In this document: piece after piece, positions 16,751 to 24,246 of the stretch | How positions within the stretch are numbered: the first letter of the stretch is position 1 | Layout: every line of letters starts with the position of its first letter | Source: Streptomyces sp. BV286 | Lineage (GTDB): Bacteria > Actinomycetota > Actinomycetes > Streptomycetales > Streptomycetaceae | Reading direction: 5' to 3' | Assembly (NCBI RefSeq): GCF_019090165.1 | Contig: NZ_JAHRIB010000174.1 | Span: 84,781-148,780 of the forward strand | DNA: 64,000 bases | Notes under the pieces: model-generated | What the model was told of the DNA's origin: nothing | Seen by the model: the letters and a program-made list of their open reading frames with translations, nothing else | Database searches by the model: none | Position numbers and translations under genes: made by a program

Positions 16751-16938
16751 GACAACCACTCCCAGGTTCTTCGGGTATCGAGTGCACAACCTCACGTCGT
16801 GCGGAGGCGACTGCCTCAGATCGGGCAGTGAACGTTGCTGCCGTTGTTCGGCACCACGACTCAACCACGCGTGGACCTCGTGCCGGAAAGCATTCGAGCC
16901 TGTTCAAATCCATTGCGACGACTGCTACCGTCGGAGCG

Positions 16939-17922
16939 GTGCTCACTCTGCGTGTAGACGCCGACACAGTGTCCAGGACGCGGTTGGCCCCTTCCCCCGC
17001 GTCGGAGTCCATGGCGTGGTTGAAGCTCACTGCCGCGTCGGGACGGCACCCGGTGTTCGGAGATCCCGGACCACTCGCCCGCGCGTCACTTGCCCATCCG
17101 GACGTTGCCCTGCTTGCGGACCTGTTGCCGCTGAACGGCGACACCTACACACCTGACCTGCTCACCCCTCAGCCAGGGACGGACGCGCAGCGTCGTGACC
17201 TGCTCGACGAGCAGATCGCGCAGATCGAGGCCGCAACGCAGGACGTCCTCGAAACGCAGGTCTTCACCTACACCCGGACCCACTGGAACAGGCCACTGCT
17301 GGCCACGACCCGCCGGATCGCGGAGTCGGGGCGGATGCAGCGACATCTCGCCAACGGCCTCGCCCGGTTCTGGCGGGATGCCCTTTCCGAGGGCTGGCCC
17401 GCACTGCGTTCGATCATCGATCAGGACATCACCCACCGCGCGACAGCCATCGCCACCCATGGCGTCGGCCGGGCGCTCGGAGCACTTCACCCAGACATGG
17501 ATTGGGCAGGCGACGCGGTCACCGTCACCAAGTCATGGGATGGCGAAATAGATGCCACAGGCCGGGACCTCGTCCTCGCCCCCGGCGTGCTCAACTGGCC
17601 GCACGTCATCATCCAGGTCGACACCCCCGGACAGTTCGTCCTCTACTACCCCGCCCAGCGGATCGGAGCCGCAAGGGGCCGCGGGTCCGGAACGATTGCG
17701 CGAGTAGTAGGCAACGTCCGAGCGGCCTTGCTGGCGGACCTCGAAACTCCCCGGTCCACTACGGAACTCGCTTCCCGGATCGGATGCACACCGGGCACCG
17801 TCTCCTACCACCTCAGTGCACTGCACCGCGCACGCCTCGTCACCAAGGTGAGAGACGGGCGACACGTGTTGTACCAGCGGACCGCACATGCGGCAGGTCT
17901 GCTGGAAGAAGCCTGCGGCTGA
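16939..17922 (+). CDS. ArsR-type winged-helix regulator with DUF5937 N-terminal domain
   Basis: The 327-aa protein has an N-terminal region of about 230 residues like DUF5937 (starting LTLRVDADTVSRTRLAPSPA). A C-terminal winged helix follows: ALLADLETPRSTTELASRIG, GCTPGTVSYHLSALHRARLV and the wing TKVRDGRHVLYQRT. GTG 16939 has GGAG just upstream. The fused architecture is typical of actinobacterial one-component regulators with unknown ligands. No divergent target is present, because IS scars lie on its right. Confidence 0.8.
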   Translation: MLTLRVDADTVSRTRLAPSPASESMAWLKLTAASGRHPVFGDPGPLARASLAHPDVALLADLLPLNGDTYTPDLLTPQPGTDAQRRDLLDEQIAQIEAATQDVLETQVFTYTRTHWNRPLLATTRRIAESGRMQRHLANGLARFWRDALSEGWPALRSIIDQDITHRATAIATHGVGRALGALHPDMDWAGDAVTVTKSWDGEIDATGRDLVLAPGVLNWPHVIIQVDTPGQFVLYYPAQRIGAARGRGSGTIARVVGNVRAALLADLETPRSTTELASRIGCTPGTVSYHLSALHRARLVTKVRDGRHVLYQRTAHAAGLLEEACG

Positions 17923-17929
17923 CGTCCGC

Positions 17930-18060
17930 GCCTGGTCGGCCTGGTCCTACGTCGCATTCGTCCTGGACATGTACTCCCGGATGATCGTCGGATGGCAGCT
18001 CGCCATACACATGCGCACCGATCTCCAACTCGATGCCCTGGAGACGGCCCTGGTGGCGGC
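17930..18060 (+). pseudogene. IS3-family transposase (orfB) internal remnant
   Basis: The frame reads YVAFVLDMYSRMIVGWQLAI and HMRTDLQLDALETAL, the integrase-core segment around the second catalytic Asp of IS3-family orfB. Sequence before and after does not extend the domain. It directly abuts the regulator stop. 18061-18193 has no recognisable gene. Confidence 0.75.
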
Positions 18061-18193
18061 GAGGGATCAAGAAGGGCTCGAGCCCAGGGCTTCGGCGTAG
18101 TTGTGTGTCGCCCCGTCGCGCGACTACCCCGAAGCCCTACCTCAGGGCGGCCCTGGAAGGCAGAACGGCACGGGGGGCAACCCTGAAGACCGG

Positions 18194-18838
18194 CTACTTT
18201 CGCCAGAACAGGTGGTGCGTGACGCCGCTCGGGCTGGGAACCACATCCAGGTGGAACCGGTCGAGAAGCTCATCGGGGGAGTCCCAGAGTCGTACTCCGG
18301 ACCCGAGCTTCACCGGCGAGACCGCCACGTGCATGGTGTCGACGAGGTCGGCGTCGAGGAACTGCCGGATGGTGGTTGCCCCACCGCCGAGTCGGACGTC
18401 CTTGCCCTGCGCCGCTTCCCGGGCCTGTTCAAAGACCGATGCAGGGTCGCCGTCGACGAAGTGGAACGTGGTGTCGGAAAGCGTGAACGAAGGACGCTTG
18501 TGGTGGGTCATGACGAACACCGGAGTGCGAAAGGGGGGCTCGTCACCCCACCAGCCCTGCCACTCATGGTCGTGCCAGGGGCCGCGCTGGGGCCCGAACT
18601 TGTTGCGGCCCATGATCTCGGCGCCGATGTTGCGGGGATAGTCCCGCGTGAGGTAGTCGTCCAGACCCCGGCTTCCTCCGGGGTCGGTGCGCATGGGCCA
18701 GCTCGCCGTGGCGCCGGCCCAGGCGAACAGTCGCTCGGGCTCGACATGGCCGAACGGCCTCTCGAGGGTCTGGTCCTCACCGGCACCGATTCCGTCACTC
18801 GAGACGTTGAAGTTCTGGACTTTCAGTAGCTGAGCCAC
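18194..18838 (-). CDS. Dihydrofolate reductase/RibD C-terminal domain family protein
   Basis: The 214-aa protein begins VAQLLKVQNFNVSSDGIGAG and contains GRNKFGPQRGPW, PVFVMTHHKRP and DVRLGGGATTIRQFLDADLV. This is the pattern of stand-alone RibD_C (bacterial bifunctional deaminase-reductase C-terminal) proteins. GTG 18838 is fixed by a perfect AGGAGGA site 5 bases upstream. An NADPH-dependent reductase of unknown substrate is likely. It has its own palindromic operator just upstream. Confidence 0.85.
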   Translation of the reverse strand: MAQLLKVQNFNVSSDGIGAGEDQTLERPFGHVEPERLFAWAGATASWPMRTDPGGSRGLDDYLTRDYPRNIGAEIMGRNKFGPQRGPWHDHEWQGWWGDEPPFRTPVFVMTHHKRPSFTLSDTTFHFVDGDPASVFEQAREAAQGKDVRLGGGATTIRQFLDADLVDTMHVAVSPVKLGSGVRLWDSPDELLDRFHLDVVPSPSGVTHHLFWRK

Positions 18839-18851
18839 GTGCTCCTCCTGT

Positions 18852-18863
18852 GTTGTCGACAAC
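18852..18863. promoter_or_regulatory. Perfect 12-bp palindrome upstream of the RibD_C-like gene
   Basis: GTTGTCGACAAC is a perfect palindrome placed immediately 5' of the AGGAGGA ribosome site of the gene starting at 18838. A repressor bound here would block transcription or elongation. No dedicated regulator gene is adjacent. Confidence 0.55.
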
Positions 18864-19189
18864 GGTGGTGAGACTTGCCGGGCCGGGAAAACTCATCGCT
18901 GCGTCCGTCGCCAACAGTAAATCGAGCTACGTAGTTTCGCGGACCCTGAGGTTCGCGTGGTCTGCGCAATCGCCTGGGGTGAGCGGGTGAATGTGGTGAG
19001 GCAACGGCCCAGGAGGAGCCTGCGTGGTTGAGCCGGTCGTCCTTCACTCACCTCAAGGTGAGGGCGGACTTTGCAGCCTCCGAGGCCCGCGGCGACGCTG
19101 GGCCGGATCTCCGAGCGGGTCGGGCCGGCCGCTGCCGATCAGAACATGGTGTTGTCGTTCTCGGAGGTGGGCGGGATGAGCTGGAGGAC

Positions 19190-19318
19190 GTCACCCCGCA
19201 GGCCGCCGAAGTCGCCTCGGCATCTTCGCCGTCGGCTGGGTCGAGGAATCCGGCATGACCGTCACCCACGTCATGAACCTCAGCCCTCTCACCGTCCACG
19301 CGACGTGGACGTACGAGA
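19190..19318 (+). pseudogene. Beta-barrel (MoaF/calycin-like) protein remnant
   Basis: The plus frame reads GIFAVGWVEESGMTVTHVMN and LSPLTVHATWTYES, a beta-strand pattern resembling MoaF-like calycins. It then merges into antisense DUF1772-like sequence at about 19330. No start or stop of a proper gene is present. Family assignment is tentative. 18864-19189 holds no recognisable gene, apart from a CTACGTAG palindrome near 18927. Confidence 0.3.
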
Positions 19319-19329
19319 GCGGGGGCCGC

Positions 19330-19380
19330 CGCGTCGAAGGCGGCCTTCACGAACTTCACGGCGGTCAGGTTGCTGTAGGT
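19330..19380 (-). pseudogene. Short remnant of a DUF1772-like gene
   Basis: About 17 codons read YSNLTAVKFVKAAFD. The intact membrane-protein gene at 33017-33535 has YSNLTAVKSVQAAF at the equivalent place. This indicates a second, deleted copy in the window. Confidence 0.5.
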
Positions 19381-19402
19381 GCTGCTGCACCGGGGGAGTG
19401 CG

Positions 19403-19987
19403 TCAAGCAGGACGTTCGACCGTGGCCGGCCAGCGCCCCTGTTGGGACAGGTGGAGCACGAGGGCCGCGATGTTCCAGGCGTCGTCCTCGCCTCGGTGGT
19501 GACGGCCTTCAAGCGGCCGCCCGGCGATCTCCAGGGCCCGTGCCATGCCGGGGCGCTTACGCAGACCATGTGCCTCGGTGAAGACCATCTTGGCGTTGGT
19601 GTGGTGGCGGCCGAATGGGTAGGGCGTCCGCGTCGCCTGGCACTGCCGGGTGAACTGGTGGCGGTCGTAGTCGCCCCAGCTGGCCCACGGTCGGGTGCCT
19701 GCACGGTGCTCGGCCGCCAGGAGTTGGCACGCTTCGGTGAAACTGACTCCCTGGTCGACTTCGTGTTGGGTGAGGCCGGTCAGCTCCGTGCAGAACTCGC
19801 TGACCGTGGACCGGACGGGGCGCACCAGAATCCGGTGCCGGGCGAGGCGCTCACCGGCATTTAGGTCGACGACGGTCAGTCCGACCTCAATGATCTCGCT
19901 GACCGCTCCAGGCGGCTGGGAACCCGCCCAACAGGTCGCTTCAACGTCCACGACGTTGACGAGGTTCTCGGTCCAGGCGCTTTCCAT
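19403..19987 (-). CDS. 3'-5' exonuclease (DnaQ/DEDDh type)
   Basis: The 194-aa protein has the DEDDh motifs: Asp14-x-Glu16 in VVDVEATCW, a middle Asp (WASWGDYDRHQF) and C-terminal HHRGEDDAWN carrying His and the last Asp. ATG 19987 (MESAWTENLVNV) is chosen because the exonuclease domain starts right after it. Stand-alone proteins of this type resemble ERI1/KapD-like exonucleases. The substrate could be DNA or RNA. It is not in an operon. Confidence 0.82.
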   Translation of the reverse strand: MESAWTENLVNVVDVEATCWAGSQPPGAVSEIIEVGLTVVDLNAGERLARHRILVRPVRSTVSEFCTELTGLTQHEVDQGVSFTEACQLLAAEHRAGTRPWASWGDYDRHQFTRQCQATRTPYPFGRHHTNAKMVFTEAHGLRKRPGMARALEIAGRPLEGRHHRGEDDAWNIAALVLHLSQQGRWPATVERPA

Positions 19988-20404
19988 GGCAGGAAGCGTA
20001 GGAAAGCACAGCGGCTGGAGCACCTGGTTTTCGAGGCTGCCCCGACGCTGGCTCGCGTTACACGGATACTGTCTTTGACGGGGAAGCCGCAACTTTTCGC
20101 GGCGTGGAGCCACTTCTGAGCTCTGCGGTGGAGCCCAAAGAAGTGCCCGACATATACCTCAGGGTCGGCCGTACGCCGCGCGTATTGCCCGGCCTCTGAG
20201 CGATTGTCCCCTGACGTCCGGATGGCTCGCCGACGCCCGGCGCGATGCTCAAGCGAAGACGACCTTCTGAAGGCGAACACGGAGTCCCACGTTTCCAGAC
20301 CCCACGGAACGGCTGCAATGAAACGTTGCGTTGGGCCTGTGTCTGTAGTGGTGCAGGGCCCGAGGCGGATATTCGGTGTTCTGTCGGCTCCATGAGGACG
20401 CAAG
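19988..20404. other. 417 bp without a supportable gene
   Basis: Open frames exist on both strands but none has domain-like sequence, a ribosome site or consistent codon bias. It contains the upstream regions of the divergent exonuclease and acetyltransferase genes. Confidence 0.5.
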
Positions 20405-20986
20405 ATGGTGCGCATGACTTTGGCCACTCCCGTACTGCACACAGCTCGCCTGCGACTGCGCCCCTTCACCGACGCCGACGCGGACCTCCTCTTCGCGCTG
20501 CACAGCAGCACCCACGCGATGCGCTACTGGGACTCCGCGCCATGGACCGAACGGGCTCGCGCTGAGCGCTTCATCGCGACGTGCGGGAAGATGGCGGACG
20601 AAGGCACGGGGGCACGAGTAGCCATCGACCGTGTTTCTGACGGAGCCTTCGTCGGTTGGTGCGGGCTGTCCGCATGGAACCCGGACTACCGCAGCGCGTC
20701 ATTGGGGTACATCCTGGACGACGGGATGTGGGGTCAGGGCTACGCGACGGAAGCCGCGCATGCCCTGCTGCAGTGGGCATTCGACACGCTGGAACTGAAT
20801 CGAGTTCAGGCCGAGGCCGATACGCGCAACGTCGCATCTGCCCGGGTCCTGGAGAAGCTCGGATTCGTGCGTGAAGGTACGTTGCGTGAAGACTGCGTTG
20901 TGAACGGTGAGATATCCGACTCGTGGGTGTTCGGGTTGCTCCGGCGAGAGTGGCGGCCGTCGACCGTGCCGACCGCAGCCCGCTAG
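20405..20986 (+). CDS. GNAT acetyltransferase (RimJ/RimL type)
   Basis: The protein of about 193 aa starts TARLRLRPFTDADADLLFAL, has the acetyl-CoA loop WGQGYATEAAHALLQWAF near residue 110, and ends with NVASARVLEKLGFVREGTLR. These are hallmarks of ribosomal-protein-alanine-type GNATs. ATG 20414 is an alternative start. Its TAG stop at 20984-20986 is also the left copy of the target duplication of the adjoining IS element, so the insertion landed exactly at the stop codon without truncating the protein. Confidence 0.85.
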   Translation: MVRMTLATPVLHTARLRLRPFTDADADLLFALHSSTHAMRYWDSAPWTERARAERFIATCGKMADEGTGARVAIDRVSDGAFVGWCGLSAWNPDYRSASLGYILDDGMWGQGYATEAAHALLQWAFDTLELNRVQAEADTRNVASARVLEKLGFVREGTLREDCVVNGEISDSWVFGLLRREWRPSTVPTAAR

Positions 20987-21007
20987 GGTGCGTTTCGAAA
21001 GTGGATA
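20987..21007 (+). repeat. Left terminal inverted repeat of the IS5-type element
   Basis: GGTGCGTTTCGAAAGTGGAT begins directly after a CTAG. It pairs with the repeat at 22482-22502 read on the other strand. Confidence 0.75.
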
Positions 21008-21023
21008 AAGCTAGTGTGCCCCG

Positions 21024-21530
21024 ATGACAGAGACGCAACGACGCCGCGACGTAGGCCCACCTGGCAGCGACTCCGACGAGAAGTCGACATTGCTCACGTT
21101 CTTGAACTACGTCCGTGAAGCAGTGGTTGCGAAGGCGCAGGGCCTTGATGACAGGCAGGGCCGAACGCCCGGGGTGCCCTCTGGCACCAGTGTTTTCGGC
21201 CTGGTCAAGCACCTGACGGCGGCGGAGCTTTACTGGTTCGCCTGGGCCTTCGAGGGTGCCGATGTCGAGCATCCGGATTTCAGTATGGATCTCGCCGAGG
21301 GCGAGACCGTGGACAGTCTTCTCGCTGCCTACCTCGGTGCCATTGAACGGTCCAACGAGATCATCAAGCGTTGTGACAACTTGAACCATCCGTGTGCTCG
21401 GGCGGCAGGCCAAGCGGGTGCTGTGCGACCGATGCGGTGGGTCCTGGTGCACATGATCGAAGAGACGGCTCGTCATGCAGGCCACGCCGACATACTTCGT
21501 GAGCAGGCTGACGGTTCCATCGGTAGGTAG
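21024..21530 (+). CDS. DinB/DUF664 family protein (mycothiol-transferase-like), IS passenger
   Basis: The 168-aa protein has the four-helix DinB pattern. VFGLVKHLTAAELYWFAWAF carries the first His and HMIEETARHAGHADILRE carries the metal-binding H-x-x-x-H motif. The start codon is only 17 bp inside the left terminal repeat of the IS element. Homologues include thiol transferases using mycothiol, the actinobacterial thiol. A detoxification passenger would be a plausible benefit to the host, but this is inference. Confidence 0.8.
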   Translation: MTETQRRRDVGPPGSDSDEKSTLLTFLNYVREAVVAKAQGLDDRQGRTPGVPSGTSVFGLVKHLTAAELYWFAWAFEGADVEHPDFSMDLAEGETVDSLLAAYLGAIERSNEIIKRCDNLNHPCARAAGQAGAVRPMRWVLVHMIEETARHAGHADILREQADGSIGR

Positions 21531-21582
21531 CGCACTACTGCGCTCGATCCCAGGTGCTCCACGAACGGCAGGCGCATGCGGA

Positions 21583-22458
21583 CTACAGCCACTCGTTGAT
21601 GGCCGCGATGAGGACAGTTGCCTCATAGCGGACCGCGAGTTTGTCGTATCTCGTCGCCACGGCACGGTGCCTCTTGAGGCGGTTGATGCCGCACTCGACC
21701 GCGTTCCGCGCTTTATAGTCCTCCCGGTCGAACTTCGGCGGTCGGCCACCGGAGGACCCCCGCTTCTTGCGGTTGCGGACTTGATCAACCTTGTCCGGGA
21801 TGGTGCAGCGAATGCCGCGGCGCCGCAGGTAGGCCCGGTTCTTGCGGCAGGCGTAGGCTTTGTCGGCCCGCACTTGCCGTGGCCGGGTGCGGGGCCTGTC
21901 GGCCCCGAGCTGGGTCACCCGAACGCGGCCCAGGACGACCTCGAACTGTGGGGAGTCACCGCGCTGTCCAGCGGTGATCACGATCGACATGGGCTTCTGA
22001 CCCTGCTCGACGGCCAAGTGCAGCTTGGTGGTGAACCCGCCGCGCGAGCGTCCCAGTCCGTGATCACGGAGCTCGGTGACTACACAGCCCGGCGGTTCCT
22101 TCTACAGGTCACCCCGCTTCAGAGCCCCGGCTGCATGCTGATGGGCACGGCACACCGTGGAGTCGACGCTCAGCTCCCACGTGATCGCACTCTTCGCATC
22201 AGCCAGGGACTGGAGCTGGGTAAGGACCCGGTGCCAGGTGCCGGCCCGCTGCCATTGGCGGAACAGGTCGTAGATCCGGCCCCACGGCCCGTACTCAACG
22301 GGGACGTCCCGCCACGGAACCCCTGCCCGGACCCGGAACCGTATGCCGTCGACCACCTGCCGCCGGGGCCAGACGGGCGGTCATCCCGCCTTCGTCCCCC
22401 TCGGCAACAACGGCTCCAGCACCGACCACTGTTCATCCGTGAGATATCCCCGCGCCAT
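21583..22458 (-). pseudogene. IS5-family transposase with two in-frame nonsense codons
   Basis: Read through, the frame gives a complete transposase of 291 codons: ATG 22458 (MARGYLTDEQWSVLEPLLPR), GIRFRVRAGVPWRDVPVEYG, a catalytic Asp in LSVDSTVCRAHQHAAG, GRSRGGFTTKLHLAVEQGQK, and the end NRLKRHRAVATRYDKLAVRY to NEWL. TGA at 22381-22383 replaces an expected Arg and TAG at 22102-22104 an expected Gln. Both are single C-to-T changes on the coding strand. No frameshift is needed, so decay looks recent or the stops are errors. Confidence 0.8.
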
Positions 22459-22481
22459 GAACCACAATCATCCATCGCCAA

Positions 22482-22502
22482 GATCCACTTTCGATACACG
22501 GC
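22482..22502 (-). repeat. Right terminal inverted repeat of the IS5-type element
   Basis: Read on the minus strand it begins GCCGTGTATCGAAAGTGGAT and lies directly before the right CTAG copy (22503-22506). It matches the left end at 16 of 21 positions. Confidence 0.75.
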
Positions 22503-22644
22503 CTAGGACGACGTCTTGCTTGGTGGTGCCCGTAGGCTTCTCCGATCGGCACTGGACTTGAACTCTTCGGCTGTATCTGCGGGCTGGACGTCGGCGAGTT
22601 GCGCTTCGACGATGCCGGCTTGGCTATGTGGTGGGCACAAGCGC

Positions 22645-23919
22645 TCATCCCGGCGGCTGCACGTGTCGAGCCATCCTGCGGCCCAAAGCCTGGCCAGGCA
22701 CTTCAATGTAGCGGTACGTCAGCACGCACAGAGGCAATAGCACGGTGAAGAACGCCGCTTCGAGTGCGAGACTGTCCTGCCGCCGTCGGCCGATTGTGCT
22801 GTCGACAACTGCCAGCAGTACCGGGTGCACCAGATAGACCGAGTAGCTGATCGTCCCCAAGCCGGTCAGCACCCGCGGCATGCGCCGGTGGCGCGTCGCC
22901 AGTCCGGCGCCGAAGGTGAGCAAAGCCAGCAGGAATGCGACGATCCAGCCGCGCCGTGTGAAGTGGTCCCCGTCGCCGTACCAGTACGCACTCCCCACGG
23001 CGCAGGCGACCACCATGACGGCGGTGCCAGCCGCATGGCGCCAGGCGTTCTGACCGTTCTCGGCACGGTAGACGACGGTGCCGAGGAACATCATGGCGAG
23101 GATCACCAGGCCCTCCCACGCCGGGACCGTGCCGTTGAACGCGATCAGGGCGAGCGCCAGCACACCACCCAGCGCACCTCCGAACACCCGGAGTACGGGT
23201 GACCTGGCGCTCGCACAGCAGATGGCGGACGCCATGATGATCGAGGCAAACACGATCAGCAGGCTGGTGCCGACCAGGCCGGACAGGGCAGAGGACGGCA
23301 GCACCACCCCGGCCGTCACGCTCACAGCTGCGAGCACGGCCAAGATGACGGCGACCGCCGCAGACTGCTGGTGAAGACGGACCGAGAAGAGAGCGACGAC
23401 GAGCAGGTAGAAGGACATCTCGTACGAAAGCGTCCACAGGATGAGTAGGAGGTTGGGTGTCCCCAGTAACTCCTGGAGCATGGTGGCGTGTGCGAGAGCC
23501 ACAGCGGCCGCGCTCTGCTGACCGAAGTCACGCACCTCCGCAATTCCCAAGAGGCTGACGGCAAGGAGCACCGCGACGACAGCCGCCCACAGCGGGTACA
23601 CACGGAAGATCCGTCCGATCCAGAACGTTCGGACGCAGCCCCGGCGCTCCAGCGACGCGGGGATGATGTAGCCGCTCACCAGAAAGAACACCATGATGCC
23701 GTAGCGGCTGGTGTTGAACTGCGGCATCAACTCCCTCCGGAAGTCCGCCATGAACGTGTGCGAGGAGTGGTCGAACACCACGACGAGTGCGGCGATGCCG
23801 CGCAAGGCGTCCAGCCAGCCCAACCGCGACGAACCGGCCACCGTGAGGACCTTCAGTAGTCGCGATCTGGCCGAGAGTGAATGTTCCGGTGAAGCAGGCC
23901 GGAGAGGTGGGGATTGCAT
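22645..23919 (-). CDS. Membrane acyltransferase (acyltransferase-3/OafA family)
   Basis: The protein of about 424 aa is polytopic, with about ten hydrophobic segments. It opens with LGWLDALRGIAALVVVFDHS (the R and H of the acyltransferase-3 signature) and includes FFLVSGYIIPASLERRG and late YSVYLVHPVLLAV. These are classic OafA/YrhL features, so it should transfer acyl groups to a sugar or glycopolymer at the membrane. ATG 23919 is chosen; ATG 23991 is possible. No polysaccharide genes are adjacent. Confidence 0.85.
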   Translation of the reverse strand: MQSPPLRPASPEHSLSARSRLLKVLTVAGSSRLGWLDALRGIAALVVVFDHSSHTFMADFRRELMPQFNTSRYGIMVFFLVSGYIIPASLERRGCVRTFWIGRIFRVYPLWAAVVAVLLAVSLLGIAEVRDFGQQSAAAVALAHATMLQELLGTPNLLLILWTLSYEMSFYLLVVALFSVRLHQQSAAVAVILAVLAAVSVTAGVVLPSSALSGLVGTSLLIVFASIIMASAICCASARSPVLRVFGGALGGVLALALIAFNGTVPAWEGLVILAMMFLGTVVYRAENGQNAWRHAAGTAVMVVACAVGSAYWYGDGDHFTRRGWIVAFLLALLTFGAGLATRHRRMPRVLTGLGTISYSVYLVHPVLLAVVDSTIGRRRQDSLALEAAFFTVLLPLCVLTYRYIEVPGQALGRRMARHVQPPG

Positions 23920-24246
23920 GCGCAGACAGAGTCCTCTTTGGTGGGGTGATGGTTGGGCGTGTCGTGGGGTGGGTGCTGACGCGATCCGCATCGGGTGGGG
24001 GAGATCGCCAAGCCTTCGATCCTGCTCGCGCGCTTGCAGGCTCTGCTGGCGGCCGGTGACCAGTAGGGATTTGCGCTGAGCGGTCCACTGCACCGCTCGC
24101 ATCACCGAGTTCAGCGGCTGGAGCATTGATCGGCAGTACCGTTCTGGCGGCCGAACAATGGAACGGGGCGCGCGAGCCGTCGGGCGTCGCAGGATGCATG
24201 GGTTGGCTGCCCGCGCTGACGCAGGGGCAGTTGGAGGGGTGAGGGT
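23920..24246. other. Intergenic region between divergent genes
   Basis: 327 bp between the acyltransferase start and the nSTAND gene start. No supportable gene was seen. It should hold both promoters; a GGAGGGGTGAGG ribosome site directly precedes GTG 24247. Confidence 0.5.

Larger units (their letters stand above)
20987..22502. mobile_element. IS5-family (IS427-like) element carrying a DinB-type passenger gene
   Basis: The element spans 1516 bp. Its ends are 21-bp imperfect inverted repeats (16 of 21 match) sharing TCGAAAGTGGAT, and CTAG flanks both sides (20983-20986 and 22503-22506). Inside are a DinB-like gene on the plus strand and a convergent IS5-type transposase gene on the minus strand. 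No alternative terminal repeat was found between the two genes, so the DinB gene lies within the element. Two in-frame stops make the transposase inactive as read. Confidence 0.75.

Noticed and set aside
18923..18932. CTACGTAG palindrome as an operator
   Set aside because: Eight bases only and no gene start nearby in either direction.
22560..22640. Protein-like plus frame LDVGELRFDDAGLAMWW right of the IS5 element
   Set aside because: Fewer than 35 codons, no start, and only a vague resemblance to DUF1963; too weak to annotate.
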